Source: Acanthacorydalis orientalis (taxonomy: Eukaryota; Arthropoda; Insecta; Megaloptera; Corydalidae). From it: a stretch of DNA of 64,000 bases. The position numbers were made by a program, and so were the translations under genes. The stretch covers positions 58,083,877 to 58,147,876 of the forward strand of contig CM068313.1 in the NCBI GenBank assembly GCA_034766995.1, in the 5' to 3' direction. Positions 1-12,210 of this stretch are shown in pieces. A model generated the notes under the pieces. It was not told the origin of the DNA, searched no databases, and was given only the letters and a program-made list of their open reading frames with translations. Positions within the stretch are counted from its first letter, which is position 1, and each line of letters starts with the position of its first letter.

Positions 1-1195
1 CACAATCTATAAAAGTTATATATAATGTTCTATAATATATGTAAAATCAAAAGAAGACATTTACAATAAATTTGTCAAATAAATTCTTGTTCACCCATAA
101 AATATAAAAAAATTTTCGTATTATTAAATTATTAATGATCATTTTTTTATTTTTTCATAAGCACACTTGCAATTTAATGTCATCATTCTTCAAATTAAAT
201 ATTCTAAAATCAATTCTCTCCATTTTTAATTTTAAGGAAACTATTTAGTTGTACTGACCGGGAAATCATTTTATAACAATACAGTTCAGACTATAGTAAC
301 AAAGAAAGACAATATAGTTAGTTTTAAATGATGGGGAGAATCAGTTTCAATATAGCATTCTCAAGAAAAAAAATAATAATATTATAAACTTTATTAATTT
401 CTTTAATCAAAATGTAAATTTAAAATTTAATGCGAAATCAAATGTTAACACAAAACATTTCTGACCCTGTGGATAAATTCACTTTTGCAATTTAATTTTT
501 TTTTCAACCACGAAAGCCACAAAAGAATGTTTCTTATCAACAATATTCAGCAAAAATTAAAATGAATATTTTTGTCAAAAAATCTTTTACAGTTCCTTGG
601 AATGAAAAAATAATTCATTTAAAAAGTAATTTAACCATAGTATAGGAAGTGTATTCTGACCAATTATTTAAAAAAAAATGTAGGAGTAGTTTGTGAAAAA
701 ACGAAAATATTAATTATATCCACTACAAAGTTTTAGTTATATGAATTTTAATTTTACTTTTTCGATTATCTACCAACCATTAAATTAAAATGCGACAAGG
801 TCAGACACATAAAATAAATAAAATATTATAGATTTCCATTTTGGAACAAACATACAAATTAATGTATGTAATTCACTATTTCTATCTCAGTATTCGTCCG
901 TGTTATCTTTCTCTTGTATCATAATTAATTTACATACTAAAATCGAATCAACTAATCTTTTACTTTAATTCCGTTAAGATTTATAAATATATATTAAACC
1001 AATGTATAAGGAACATACAAAATTAATTTGAAAAGTTTGGGATCTGATAATGAAATATTGTGTCTATGTTTTGAAAATTACTTTCATTTTTAAATATCAT
1101 CTCTTTTAAAGATGATATTTGAACTAAGATTCAATAATCTTAGTTCAACACTTTCTCCTGCGATGTACCAGTGCTTTTTTTACATCTCGATAGTC
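1..1195. other. AT-rich, nothing recognised
   Basis: No gene, RNA or transposon signature seen on either strand. ATGAAAAAATAATTCATTT (about 602) resembles sequence at 22260 and 43708, perhaps a small shared repeat. Confidence 0.5.
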
Positions 1196-1199
1196 AAGG

Positions 1200-2210
1200 T
1201 CCTAAATAAACAAAAAAAAATTACTAAAATTTAATGTTAAATTTAATATTAAATAAATATTTACCTCCATTTTCACTCAATATTTGAAGAAAATCACATA
1301 CTTCTATAGAACTTTTTGAGGTTCAGGGAATAGCATGAATTAAAATGGAGCTATATAAAGTAAATAGAGTGGAAAATTATTTCAATTTGGGCGATTTTTG
1401 CAATAGAAAAACATTGATTTGAGATCGTGCATTTTTTACATGAAAAAAATATGATTTTCTTTGATGAATTCGGACTTTTTTCCTGATATTTTTGATTCAG
1501 TTGGTTCAAAATGTTAGTATAATACTTTAAAGTTATCATTTTTTCCTTTGGAAGATAATGAATCAAAAAAATCTCATAAGCGTTCTAATGGATCGATGCT
1601 TTAAACTTTTCTGTGGACAAAATATTATATAATATTTTCGTGGCATAGAATCATGTCGAATTCATTATTTTGACTGATATTTTGTTTCTGGAGAATAGTA
1701 ATGGAACCAAGTATATATTATTATATTTATTATGTGACCATGTGGTCACAAATTAACAAATAAAATCAGTCTTATCTCCCATGAAAAGATCTAAGTACTC
1801 TTGAGAAATTTGTACTTAATTGTGTTTATGCTCCATTGTTATCAAACGAAGAATCTTTCATACCAATAGATTTTCATACATAATTATTCAGTTAGAATAT
1901 GAAATTTCAATTCATCTGAAATGTCTACAGCCTTAATAATTTCAGATATATTTAATCGACGATCCATTAAAGCAATATGTTGTGTAACTTATTGATGAAT
2001 TCGATTCTTGTGACACTTTTTGGACTATCATTACGGGGCTCACCTTTCAAGTCTGTTTGACAATGTTTAAATACTGCAGTATATTTTTTTTACCGTTTTC
2101 AATAAAGGAGCATTATTATCTAAAACATATTTCATCTCGCCGAAAAGTTTCGTTGATATTCAACCCTTTTTAACGAAAAACTTTAGCTTAGCAGAATTTT
2201 TAATTTGATC
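1200..2210 (-). pseudogene. Decayed mariner transposase (irritans-like)
   Basis: On the - strand, from high to low coordinates, an N-terminal part resembles the mariner helix-turn-helix region (NDSPKSVTR, then LMDRRLNISEIIKAV about 2080-1930), followed by a broken middle. The C-terminal part (KEKMITLKYYTNILNQLNQK, about 1530-1470) matches the YYANLL segment. The catalytic HQDNAP motif has decayed to FSCKKC. Stops and frameshifts throughout; terminal repeats not identified. Confidence 0.6.
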
Positions 2211-2484
2211 AATTTTAAAAATGAACTGATGATGATTTAAACAGCTGTTTACAAAAAGTTAGTATTCATAAGATCGACTTGATATTTCACAGGTATGTTA
2301 TTTATAAAATAGATATGGAAATATAACTCAGTCAAAAATTTTAGACATAGCACCGATATTTATATTCCAGATCACAAACTTTTCAAATTCGCACAACATC
2401 TCAATTCACCAACAACTTTTGATGTAGAAATGTTCAAAAATAAATAAAACAAGCTGACATAATAAATTGATATTTTTTATATAA

Positions 2485-2600
2485 TCCAGAGGGCTCTTCC
2501 CCTTAATTACTACCTTGCCGACCACCAGGGTTCTCCGTGCTCGTTTGCTTCACTCATTCCCACGACTCGCTTCGCTCATATAGGATAATTCGCTCAATAT
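2485..2600. repeat. GC-richer insert with a duplicated ~22 bp motif
   Basis: A short GC-richer island in very AT-rich DNA. On the - strand two adjacent related units, GAGCGAAGCGAGTCGTGG and GAGTGAAGCAAACGAGCACGG, are followed by GGAGAACCCTGGTGGTCGG. It looks like a dispersed repeat or the edge of a transposon. No coding potential seen. Confidence 0.35.
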
Positions 2601-3039
2601 CGTTATATATATATATATAAATATATATAATCATTCTCGGAAAGGAATTGCAACGCAGTTGTTTTATAAAGTCGCACTTTTCGTATTATAATTCTTCGTA
2701 ATAATTTCCTGTAACTTGGGGTTTTACTGTTAACAATAATTTAATACATAATTTCTACACTTTTTTTTAAAAAAATGTCCTTTCTTTGAAATCTTACGGA
2801 ATATTTATATATATATATATATATAAATATATATATATAGAGAGAGAGAGATACATAGATACAAAGTAATAAAATAGCAACTATAAAACTTTATATTTTT
2901 TCATTCAAACTAAAAACAAAGATATATATGCAATTAAACATTTAGTTAGCATTTCGACTACAAAATAATTGCATCAACAAAAAAAAATCAAATCATTACT
3001 AAATAGTTCAATAAAATCAAAATTTATTTCAGATCAAAT

Positions 3040-4048
3040 TAAAAAAATATACAAATGGTAAATTCAACATTTTGTTTTGTAGCCTTTATTTTTAAGAACA
3101 GCGGCATAACATCGCGGCATGCAGTTAACTATTTGACATCAGTGAAGTGGAATATCTTTCCATATAGACTGCATAGCGTGCAACAACTGCTTTGTATTTT
3201 TAGACTTTGCTTGAAATACGCCTTTTTTAACATCTGTTCGAAGATTTTGGATATTACTCAGATCTGGAGACAGTTGGCTATCCCATATCCTCAACCTTAC
3301 TACTTGAAAAAAATTCTAAACCAATTTGCTAATATTTTTTGTGTCATTATCTTCCTGCAAAACTCATTTGAACGGCATATCTATCCGCCATAAGGCAAAA
3401 TTACATTTTTCACTATGTTAATATAAACATCGGCATTCACGATGGATTTCATTCAAAAAAGTGGACCTATATCATTATAGAAAAAACATCCCCATACTTC
3501 AATTTTCTCACCGATATGTTTAATTGTCTTAAATGAGTATTTTTATCTAAACTCTTCATTTTTTGGTAAACAAACAAACATTCACAGCTATGAGTTCCAA
3601 ATAAGACAATTGTGCACTCGTCTGTCCAAAGAATAGTTTGTTATTTAATAAGCGCCCAATCTGTGTTTTTTAGCAAATTTGCTAAATGGTTTTTGTTCAA
3701 TAATGGTACTTTTCTAAGACTTCTGCCAATCAAATTCTTTTCAACAAGTCTCCTGCTTATAGCAGAGGTATCTACTTGTAAATTTAGCTCTGTTGTATAT
3801 TTTGTATACTTTGCTGATGTGATAAACGGGTTTTTTTTTGCTAACCTAACTATATTGTTTTCATTCCTTGTTTTCAATTTCTATTTTTAACTTGTGTCTT
3901 CTTTCTCACTTCAGTTCTTAGCATTTGTTATCATTTACCTCGAACACCCAATTACTTTTTTAAAAAATTTTTAGGTTTTACTCTCTAGAATTAAATTTAT
4001 TATCACTAAACGTTTCTCTTCACTACCATGCTTATCACGACACATTTT
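3040..4048 (-). pseudogene. Decayed Tc1-like transposase
   Basis: On the - strand the frames give a paired-like HTH start (HGSEEKRLVI), the linker (RIVRLAKKNPFITSAK equivalent), the second HTH (VDTSAISRRLVEKNLIGRS) and DKNTH after the first catalytic block LWTDECTIVLFG (about 3625-3600). The region expected to carry QQDNDPKH reads FAGR-stop-HKKY, so the second Asp is lost. Several stops and frameshifts. This is typical Tc1 organisation with an original DD34E triad; the copy is dead. Confidence 0.75.
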
Positions 4049-4099
4049 AACTAATTGAAAGGTTTTAACTAATAAGATACTAATCATAAATGATCTAAT

Positions 4100-5000
4100 T
4101 ATCTTATCTTTAATTATTATAATTCAAAACAAAATAGTTTCACAACTTTTCAGTAAGAACTCTCTCTAAAAAAATGAAATGGTGCTATTAGTTTATACAG
4201 TGAAATGTTGGTATTGGTCACAAAAATGGAGATTTCCATTCATTTGAAATTCAATTCTAAGAAATTTTTATGATTATCTTATCAATAAATTATAAACAAA
4301 TATTTAACACTACATGCCATTAAGTTACAACAACAAATTAAGTAGTACTTTATAAGTTTCTTGAAATATTATGGTGCTATTTTTTTGTACAGTTTTTTAT
4401 GCATACTAAAATAGTTTAATATTGTAACATTGTTTTATTTTATAGTAAAATTGCGTTTAATACTCAAAAAATTATGTTGAATACCCAAATTAATATAAGT
4501 AATTATTTCAAATTAACGAAATTAATTATTTCAAATTAATAAAATTAATTATTGAATAAAATTGCTTAATAAATAATTATTAAAATTAATTACTTTCATT
4601 AATTAAATACATATTTACTATTAGTATTCAGTTTTCAATATCATTGATTAATTTGTGTCTATAACCAATATCAATATAAATAAAAACAATGTTTTAAATT
4701 TAATTCAAGGAAATGTCACGTTGAAAAATATTTTTATAATAATTTTATTCAAAACGAAAGTCAAAAAAAGTTCTAAATTGAATTTCAAGACTAGTTACCA
4801 ATTGTGTTACTTTAAACTTGTTTAAATAATTGTAAGGTTGAAAATTTTTATAAATTTAGAATTTTTTTATTTTTTGGAAACATTGTTATTTAATAATATA
4901 ATATATCCTATGAAATTCTTTTTAAAAATATACAATATAAGGCTATTATGTAAGCCATTTTGTACATAAATTAGTACTTTGATAATAATGACTTGTTTAT
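4100..5000. other. AT-rich, nothing recognised
   Basis: Contains two GGTGCTATT motifs followed by TACAG (4190, 4374) that might be ends of the neighbouring Tc1-like remnant. No coding signal. Confidence 0.4.
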
Positions 5001-5033
5001 TAACCATTTGACTGTGGAGCACTCCAGGTTTAA

Positions 5034-5054
5034 CGTTCTGTATTGTACAGAACG
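5034..5054. other. Perfect 9 bp inverted repeat with 3 nt loop
   Basis: CGTTCTGTA-TTG-TACAGAACG lies about 35 bases after a TTAACC motif. It could be a transposon subterminal structure or a protein-binding palindrome. Nothing else supports a function. Confidence 0.4.
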
Positions 5055-5413
5055 CGATTCATAGTCACGATTATTACGGAAAGACTATTTTTTCGGGTAC
5101 CGCATACTCTATCAATGTACCGATTGATTATTCAAATTGATTGATGATTATTGCATTATTTATATTATTTTTCTCATCTTCGAAATTAAATGACGATGGA
5201 AAATATTGCTATATTCTCCTCAGTTCATCGTTATATTTCTCATTTGAATCTGAATCTACACTTAATTTACTGTCGTCTCTTGCAATAATTTCTCCAAAAC
5301 TATCTGACATGTTTATCGAATCACAGTGATAAAAAACGATATAATAAATTATATACGCACAACTATAATATTATGTTATGCTACTATAGCAATCATTACT
5401 GCCTATCATTGAT

Positions 5414-5535
5414 AGTTGGTTGGTTGGTTATTGAGGTTTTAAGGCCCATTGACAACTGAGGTCATTAGCGCCCGAACACAAATTATAATTAAAAAAACAC
5501 ACCCCGTTTGCGCACTTCCGCTCGAATCACCCCTT
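5414..5535 (+). repeat. SINE-like dispersed repeat, copy 1
   Basis: Contains GTTGGTTATTGAGGTTTTAA, GACAACTGAGGTCATTAGCG and ACACACCCCGTTTG. The same order of motifs recurs at 27533-27633 (ATTTGGGGTTTTAGG, GACAGCTAAGATCATTTG, ACACATCCCGTTT). Length about 100-120 bp, no ORF. Classification as a SINE is inferred from size and from the target-site duplication at the second copy. Confidence 0.55.
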
Positions 5536-5576
5536 AATTCGAAACGATAATATATGAGTGCATAGGATATATATTA

Positions 5577-5578
<2 letters not shown>

Positions 5579-5632
<54 letters not shown>
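5579..5632. repeat. (TA)n microsatellite
   Basis: Uninterrupted TA repeat of about 54 bases. Confidence 0.95.
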
Positions 5633-5635
<3 letters not shown>

Positions 5636-6244
5636 ATGCAAACGCTTAAGAATATTACATTAAAACAAAATTTCTCTCAATGAGAGATAAGAAACACATA
5701 TGAAGGGAGTGGACTGTAAAAATACTCAATCTTGGCCTATCGTTGAAAAAAGTGATTCTCTAAGAAACAGAAAAGTATAAATCTTGTTTATTCTCTAAGT
5801 GTATGTGTCGATCTCAAATAATGATAATTTTTATTTTTGCCATATATATAATATAGAAACAACCCCACCTTTATAGAACCTTTATAGAGATAGCCTTTAG
5901 CGAACGCATATGTGTGACCACAGTCCACGATGATAGCTTTCGCCGGACGAATATATGCGTTAGTAGCAGTCAAAAGGTTAAAAGTCAAACCTGATGAATA
6001 TGTGATTAAATTTTATTTAACTGTGCTATAAAGATGATATAATTTTTATCATATTATGCATTGACGTATTGATATAAATATTAATCATTCACTGATTTTT
6101 TTTAAAAAAAAACGCTGCAGAATATTATTGATTTCTATAAAGGAACACAAAAAAAAAACTTGATCACGTTACTAAATCATCATTATTTTTAGAGTATGTA
6201 AGATGTACAAATTAATTTGGTGCTTGTTTATATTAAATGAATGT

Positions 6245-6630
6245 TTACGGAAAAATGAAATACATTTTAATCCTGAAAACATCCCCTCTTATTTTATATA
6301 ACTTTGCTCTATCTGTCCGGTAACTGAAAAATCCCTTGTCGAAAAAAAGATTGAGACAGTCAATAAAATCGTATGCACATTTTAGGACTTTTTTCACTGT
6401 TTTAGATTTTTTGCATGTTTTATGTGTCACAACGCCTTCCTCAAAGCTGAAAAAATACTTCCAGCAATATTTTTTTCAACTGAATTGTGAAAAGTATCCA
6501 AAACCTTATATGCTGCTTTTCCCTATTTTTCGGATGTCAACGTGTTCACTACTGTTTTGTAAGGTTATGCCAAATGCTTGTTCAAAATATAAAAAGTTTT
6601 TAAATGTTAAGGTTAACATTTCATAAACAT
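6245..6630 (-). other. Unclassified coding-like remnant
   Basis: The - strand keeps short coding-like stretches (for example AAYKVLDTFHNS and FSVTGQIEQSYIK) interrupted by stops. It may be a decayed transposase, but I do not recognise a family. Low confidence. Confidence 0.2.
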
Positions 6631-7152
6631 AAAACGACAAGAAAATATTTTAATTTGAAACAGTATTATGACTGTATAAATTTAAAGGCACCGAATTAAT
6701 TTTTACATATAATATTTCAATGTTCACTAGAAAACAATATTGAGACACGAGCGAAGTAAGTCAATAGACAAATTAATGGAATACAAAATGGCGTACAAAT
6801 AATTAATGGGAGAAAATGGTAAATTTGGAAATTAATATCTTACAATTATAGAATATGTTTCTGTTATAATTTTGAAATATCTGATATATTTTTTGTTGTT
6901 TTTGTAACGAAATATGTTCGATTAAAATAACATCTATTTATCACAAATTTTCAATTTTTCATAATTTTATATCAGGTCATCTATATTTTTTTTATCAATT
7001 TCCAAATAAGTAATAGATATTTATTTCAGTACCATTGAAAATCATGTTAGTAATTTTACTCTAACAATATTGTAATTTAGGAGACATTTTCTCTATTTTA
7101 ATGAATGGTATCTCTTGTAAATAATATTACAGGTTTAGAATAAAATTCTATA

Positions 7153-7520
7153 TGGTTGGTAGAAAAATAATTGCGGTTTTTGACCTTCAAATTCATGTAC
7201 ATTTTTCTCAGCTTATAATTAATTTATTAATCGAAATAAGCACCATTAGAGAATCGACAATTTTTTTCTCAATTAAGTGCTAAAAACACTTTCACACTAG
7301 TAGGTCGTTATGAACTGAAGAAGGACGCCCAAGAAATTTTTCATCTACAAGGCTCTCGTCCCCAAGACGAAATTTTTAGAACCACTATTGCACCATACGT
7401 TCCTTAACAGTACCCAGACCAAAAACATCGTTTAATTTACGAGCAGTTCCTGTTGCTTGAACTCATACAATAATATTGCTTTTATTTGTTTCCTTTACAT
7501 CATTAATTCAATAGTCTAGT
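7153..7520 (-). mobile_element. Internally deleted Hsmar1/cecropia-like mariner
   Basis: The left end carries GGTTGGTAGAAAAATAATTG, like the terminal repeat of the Hsmar1 group and the ends at about 53300 and 57815. On the - strand, from about 7470, the N-terminal HTH is visible over two frames: LNDVFGLGTV, then VQWWFKKF-like residues and DEKFLGRPSS-like residues. It then passes almost directly into the terminal repeat, so most of the catalytic domain is deleted. Non-autonomous copy. Confidence 0.6.
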
Positions 7521-7751
7521 TGGAAGTCAAATGAATAATAAAATAAAAGTCGATATTAGCAAAATACAGATCGTAAAAATTGACTTCAAAATGATATTAA
7601 CATGAACACGAATATATAGCCCTATATAAAACAATAATAAATAAATTATTTATTTATATACATATATAATTTTAAATTAATAAAAGTTATTATTGATTTA
7701 TATATAATGTATTTTAAAATTAATGTAATATTTCGGTTTAATATATATAAA

Positions 7752-7756
<5 letters not shown>

Positions 7757-7796
<40 letters not shown>
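7757..7796. repeat. (TA)n microsatellite inside the tandem unit
   Basis: TA repeat of about 40 bases within unit 1. The matching place in unit 2 (about 8101-8122) has only about 20 bases. Confidence 0.9.
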
Positions 7797-7801
<5 letters not shown>

Positions 7802-7867
7802 TTTAGTATATAAAATTATTTATAAATAAATAAATATTTTGAATAAAGTAATATTATTATTACTTAC

Positions 7868-7906
<39 letters not shown>
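7868..7906. repeat. (TA)n microsatellite at the tandem unit boundary
   Basis: TA repeat of about 39 bases joining units 1 and 2. At the equivalent unit 2/3 boundary (about 8188-8196) it is only a few repeats long. Confidence 0.9.
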
Positions 7907-7909
<3 letters not shown>

Positions 7910-8952
7910 CAACATACACATCGAAAAAATGCACTTCAAAATGATATTAACATGAATATACAGCCCTATATAAAAAAAAGTAATAAATAAAGTATTTATT
8001 TACATACAAATATAATTTTTAATTGCTAAAAGTTATTATTGATTTATATATAATTAATTTTATAAGTAATGTAATATTTCGGTTTAATATATATAAAATA
8101 TATTATATATATATATATAAATATTTAATATATAAAATTATTTATATATAAATAAATATTATAAATAAAGTAATATTATTATTACTTAAATATATATTAG
8201 CAAAATGCAGATCAAAAAAAAATCACTTCAAGATGATATCAACATGAACACGAGAAAATGACAGTTTCATTAAAAAAATTATGTTAGAACTCAGAAAACA
8301 AAAACCGCATTTATTTTCCTATCAACCTAATATAAATTATTGGAACATGTTATAACAAATCGAAGTACAACTGTTTTTTCATTTGTAATCTCGTTGATGT
8401 TATTGTCTTCCTAGATTTGGTAATTGTGAGTTAGACGAGTCTATTTTCTATGACTGAATTCGGTACTTATGTCATCTTTAGACAGTTGTATATGCATTAA
8501 ATTATCCAATTAATTTCGAATTTATCAGAACTATTTGTCGATACTTGAAGATGGCATAAGAATTAACCAAAGAGGATAAAGTCTCCAATGCTGCACATGA
8601 ATAAAATTTACCAAGACTTTATAAAAACTCTTCATTATATGTTGAGCTAATAAAATAAAAATTTTATTGTTGAATCATATAACGAATGACTAGTTATGAA
8701 TGACTGAATAATAATTTCTCTTCTCTATCTATTAATAACAATTAATTAATTAATATTATTATCTATTTATAAGCAACTTTCTGACATATTATATAAATCT
8801 TATGTCGGTTATGAAGATATTAGAGTTATAACTGAAATGGAAAAATATAAATAATCATTCATAGTTGAATAATACATTGGATATTTCTTTGAATCCTAAA
8901 GTAGTTATTTATTAGATAATTATTATCTTATAGATCTAGCATCGATAATATA

Positions 8953-10465
8953 CAGTCAGTTAGAAAAGTATCTGACCACCTCTTATACTCACAGTATGTT
9001 TTATGTAATAAATTAAGTTTACGGTAGAGAAGAAATTATTTAAAAATATATTTAATATGTTTATTACTCTACTTGCAAATATAATATTTACAAACAATTA
9101 CATAAATAAAATATGTTGAAAAAAATGTGTGTTTTCAATTCGACATGCAATATTTATACACACAAAAGTATACGGCCATGTACAATAATTAAAGCTCAAG
9201 GACATAGAATTCGGTAAATCCTCGAACATCTTCGGTTGAAACACTAATGTGAAAACTAATCGTAGTTTTAAAATTCCTCAGTATTATTAGTTATACTTCC
9301 TTGCTGTCTTACAATATTTTAATATTCGAATAATGTCGAAACAAATATATCAGAGAGAAAAATCATTATTTCTCTAAATGAAAAAGGATATTCACAACGC
9401 AAAATTTCACAAGAGACTGATATTCCACGTAATACAGTCTAAGATGTTATTAAAAATTCAAAACTGATAACATATTAGTGAATAAAGAACAATCAGGAAG
9501 ACCCAAAAATGAAGTGAACGGAAGGAAAAACAAATTTTAATGATAGTAGAAATTAATCCAAGTACAAGTGGTACAGAAATATGCGAGGATATGCAAAGAA
9601 GTACAGGAAATAATTGAAGTTCTGAAACACTTCATAGAATCAATAGAAAAAATCGTTATCATCAATGAGTTTCGTGAAAGAAGCCATGGATAAGGAAACA
9701 GAATAGAGAAAAAAGGCTTGAATTCGCCAAAAAACATGTGAATCAGTTACAAGACTTTTGGGATTTGGGGTTGCATTTCGGCAGCTGGAGTACAAAACCT
9801 TCATTTTATTGAAGACGAAATGAATCAGCTAGTTCAAATCGATATTTCAAAGCATAATTTAAGGGCCAGTGCAGAGAAGTCAGGAATGGAAAACCAATTT
9901 ATACTTCAACAGGACAACGATCTTAAGCATTGTGCCAGAAAATTTAAAGAATGGATTTTATACAACGAACCTAAACAACTCGGAACACCTCTTCAATCAC
10001 CGAACATGACTCCTATAGAATGTTTTGTTAGGAGTTTTGAAGAAATCTTTGACCAATCATTCCATAACCAGTAAAGCAGCACTGAAAAATTGTATTCAGC
10101 AAAAATTTTTCAAATCAACCCAGCTATTACAAAAAAAAACTTGCAAATTCTATATCACCTTATCAATTAAAAGCAATTCTGAAATCTAAAGGATATCTTA
10201 CTAAGTACTAGTTTACATCCTTCTAACTTTTTCAAACTATATTGTGAGTTTCTGGCACGTTTGTGTATAGAGAAGTTGAATTGAAACATACTTTCCTTCA
10301 ACATGTTGTATATTTATTATTATTTGTAAATATTATATTTTAAGATACAATAATAAAGGTTATCAAACATATTTAAAAACAATTTCTTCTCTAGTGTAAA
10401 TTTAATTTATTACATTAAACTTGTCTATAGTATTAGGAAGAACATCTTCAAAGGTATAAAATAAT
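8953..10465 (+). mobile_element. Tc1-like element with long inverted repeats
   Basis: A subterminal inverted repeat of about 100 bp pairs 8990-9092 with 10326-10430; shared text includes AGAGAAGAAATT and AATATAATATTTACAA. The + strand codes from about 9333 (MSKQ…) through a decayed HTH. An internal deletion appears to have removed the first catalytic Asp. The C-terminal part is intact at 9820-10074: QQDNDLKHCARKFKEW… and TPIECF, giving the D-34-E spacing of Tc1. Non-autonomous. Confidence 0.8.
9820..10074 (+). pseudogene. Tc1-like transposase C-terminal fragment
   Basis: Open 84-codon segment. It keeps the second Asp (QQDND) and the terminal Glu (TPIE) 34 residues apart, with the expected Q-S-P-N-M-T-P context in place of Q-S-P-D-L-N-P. 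The upstream frame is broken and partly deleted, so this is the tail of a dead gene within the element described above. Confidence 0.8.
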
Positions 10466-10677
10466 TATTTTTTTGGAGTAAAGTAATAATCATTCTATTA
10501 TGTATACATTTTTGTTAATGGAATTGTTTTTAGATCAAAGAAGATCGAAATATTTATTTCTTGTACTTACAATCGAAGAGGAAGATATTTATTACTAAAA
10601 AATTTAGATAAGCTTTTTGATAACTCTCACTAAAATATAAAAATTAACCATTGATAATGTCGTTCCTGTGACTATTA

Positions 10678-10790
10678 TTCGTTTTCTGATTGCTTGATAT
10701 CGACCATATAGTCTCTATTCTGATTTGTTCATATCAGTCACATGCTATATGCTAATGTTACTTCTAATAAATTACATTTCTATGATTGAT
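10678..10790 (+). repeat. Dispersed repeat with duplicated CCAAT-type core, copy 1
   Basis: TTCGTTTTCTGATTGCTTGA, then TATCGACCATATAGTCTCTATTCTGATTTG and ATATCAGTCAC. The same arrangement occurs at 42341 and 63907. Each copy carries two 'TCTGATTGGTTGATATC'-like cores about 35 bp apart. Confidence 0.65.
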
Positions 10791-11029
10791 GATGAATGAT
10801 ATGAGCTATAGATGATTCAATTTAAGAGAACTGATTTAATTTTTACACCTACTATGTTAATTTGAGTGAGTTCGCGAATTTTTCAAGAGCTATGAATTGA
10901 AACAGTTATGATCATAAAAGAAAACTTTATTCTATACTGTAATTTATTTCATTCGATAAAGTCTATTTCCTTCTACTGACTACTTTTTTAATTCTGCTTT
11001 TGAAAATAATGTCTTTGATGCAAAATTAT

Positions 11030-11800
11030 CATCAATAATTATCATTATCATCAATATGGTTTTTGATGTCTGCTTTTGAGGTAAATTTTGTCCATAAGAG
11101 TTTAGTGAAGTGGACAGAATGAATGGTAATAAGATAGAATAAAGTCTGGGATATATGGAAGAAGTAACAGGATTTTCAAATTCTGTTCAGTTAGTATTCA
11201 ACACATTTCCGTTGCTCTGTGTGATATGACATTGTCATAATGTAGTATTGCTTTGTCACGATTGATTAAATATCCACACTCTTCATGAAGTAATTCGATT
11301 AATCTTTCCAGTTGTTGATTGTTTACTCCTGAATCAAAACTCTGATTCGTGTTTCAAATCCCATAATGACTACAATTCTTACATTTTACCTGAGACAGAG
11401 CATCAATTTTTTATAATGAAATCCCGGGTTTAATATTGGACATAAGAGCGACTTTTGATTTAATCACTATTTTTTTATCCAGATTTTTAAACAGAATCAA
11501 TTTATCATCTCCAGCCATTTATCTATCTAAGCAAGGTGTTCGATTTGGAAGATTTAAAAAACTAACGGAGGTCAGACATTTGTTCAATTATTTTTATTAA
11601 CAAAATGAACCATCAACCATGCAAAACCGTTGATTTTTCGTGGCCGAATCAGTCATATTTAATTAGTGCTAATTGAAAAACAGATCTTACTTTAGAAACA
11701 CATCTCGTAAAATTGCGATGTAGTTTTTTTAAATTCGTAAAACTTATGTCTAAAATATCCCTGGTGACAAGTAATCGTAAACATGTTAATTTTTAAACCT
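11030..11800 (-). pseudogene. Decayed mariner transposase
   Basis: The - strand shows DDKLILFKNLDKK (about 11510), FDSGVNNQQLERLIELLHEE (about 11330), ILHYDNVISHRATEM (HQDN-like) and LLLPYIPDFIL (for PYSPDL), in the order of a mariner transposase. Stops are frequent. The cecropia/Hsmar-like group is the best guess. Ends were not found. Confidence 0.6.
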
Positions 11801-12019
11801 TGACTTACTTAAAAAAAATCTAAACTGCAACCAATTAATATCATAAGTACCTAAAAAAATCATTCACTATTAGAAAAATAGCCGGAAAGGATTCTTTTCA
11901 ATGAATCATTGAAAGAGTAAAAATAAAAACATATGACATCATAATAAAATAATTCAAAGAAAAACAAAAAATTGTTGTTTAATAAAATGGTTGTTTAATA
12001 TTATATATTTAATACCTAA

Positions 12020-12210
12020 TCTATGTTAATTGTTCCCCGGTTTTTTGAAAATTTTTTCCCGGAAAAACACGCGTAGACAATTAAAAAATTTCACGAACAC
12101 CACACACAACATTTCATTTTTAAGAGCGGATAAATACTGGCAACGGTAAGGGCACCGCAAAAATTGTAAAACATGCCGGCCACGCAAGGCCTTGTACCAA
12201 CTTATAAGCA
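12020..12210. promoter_or_regulatory. GC-richer block upstream of the P450, possible promoter
   Basis: About 190 bases with clearly higher GC than the surroundings, 135-325 bp before the P450 ATG. It contains CACGC cores at 12068 and 12181; the second is TTGCGTG on the - strand, the form described for AhR/ARNT xenobiotic response elements. TATAAG at about 12202 could serve as a TATA box. Promoter function is inference from position and motifs; the block could also be a repeat fragment. Confidence 0.35.

Larger units (their letters stand above)
7555..8260. repeat. Tandem duplication, 2.2 copies of a 290-350 bp unit
   Basis: Units start with ATTAGCAAAATACAGATCG-like sequence at 7555, 7905 and 8196 (the last partial, to about 8260). 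Shared blocks include CTTCAAAATGATATTAACAT, AGTTATTATTGATTTATATA and GTAATATTTCGGTTTAATAT. Length differences come mostly from (TA)n expansion: unit 1 has two long tracts and unit 2 only a short one. No coding potential. Confidence 0.85.

Noticed and set aside
3055..3393. 112-codon + strand ORF
   Set aside because: Antisense to the Tc1-like pseudogene, whose conserved motifs are on the - strand.
4985..5330. Second piggyBac-like element (TTAACC motif and an acidic MSDS… frame on the - strand)
   Set aside because: No matching second end or catalytic motif; evidence too thin.
5500..5540. tRNA-like GCTCGAATCACCCC in the SINE-like repeat
   Set aside because: No complete A/B box pair or cloverleaf could be drawn.
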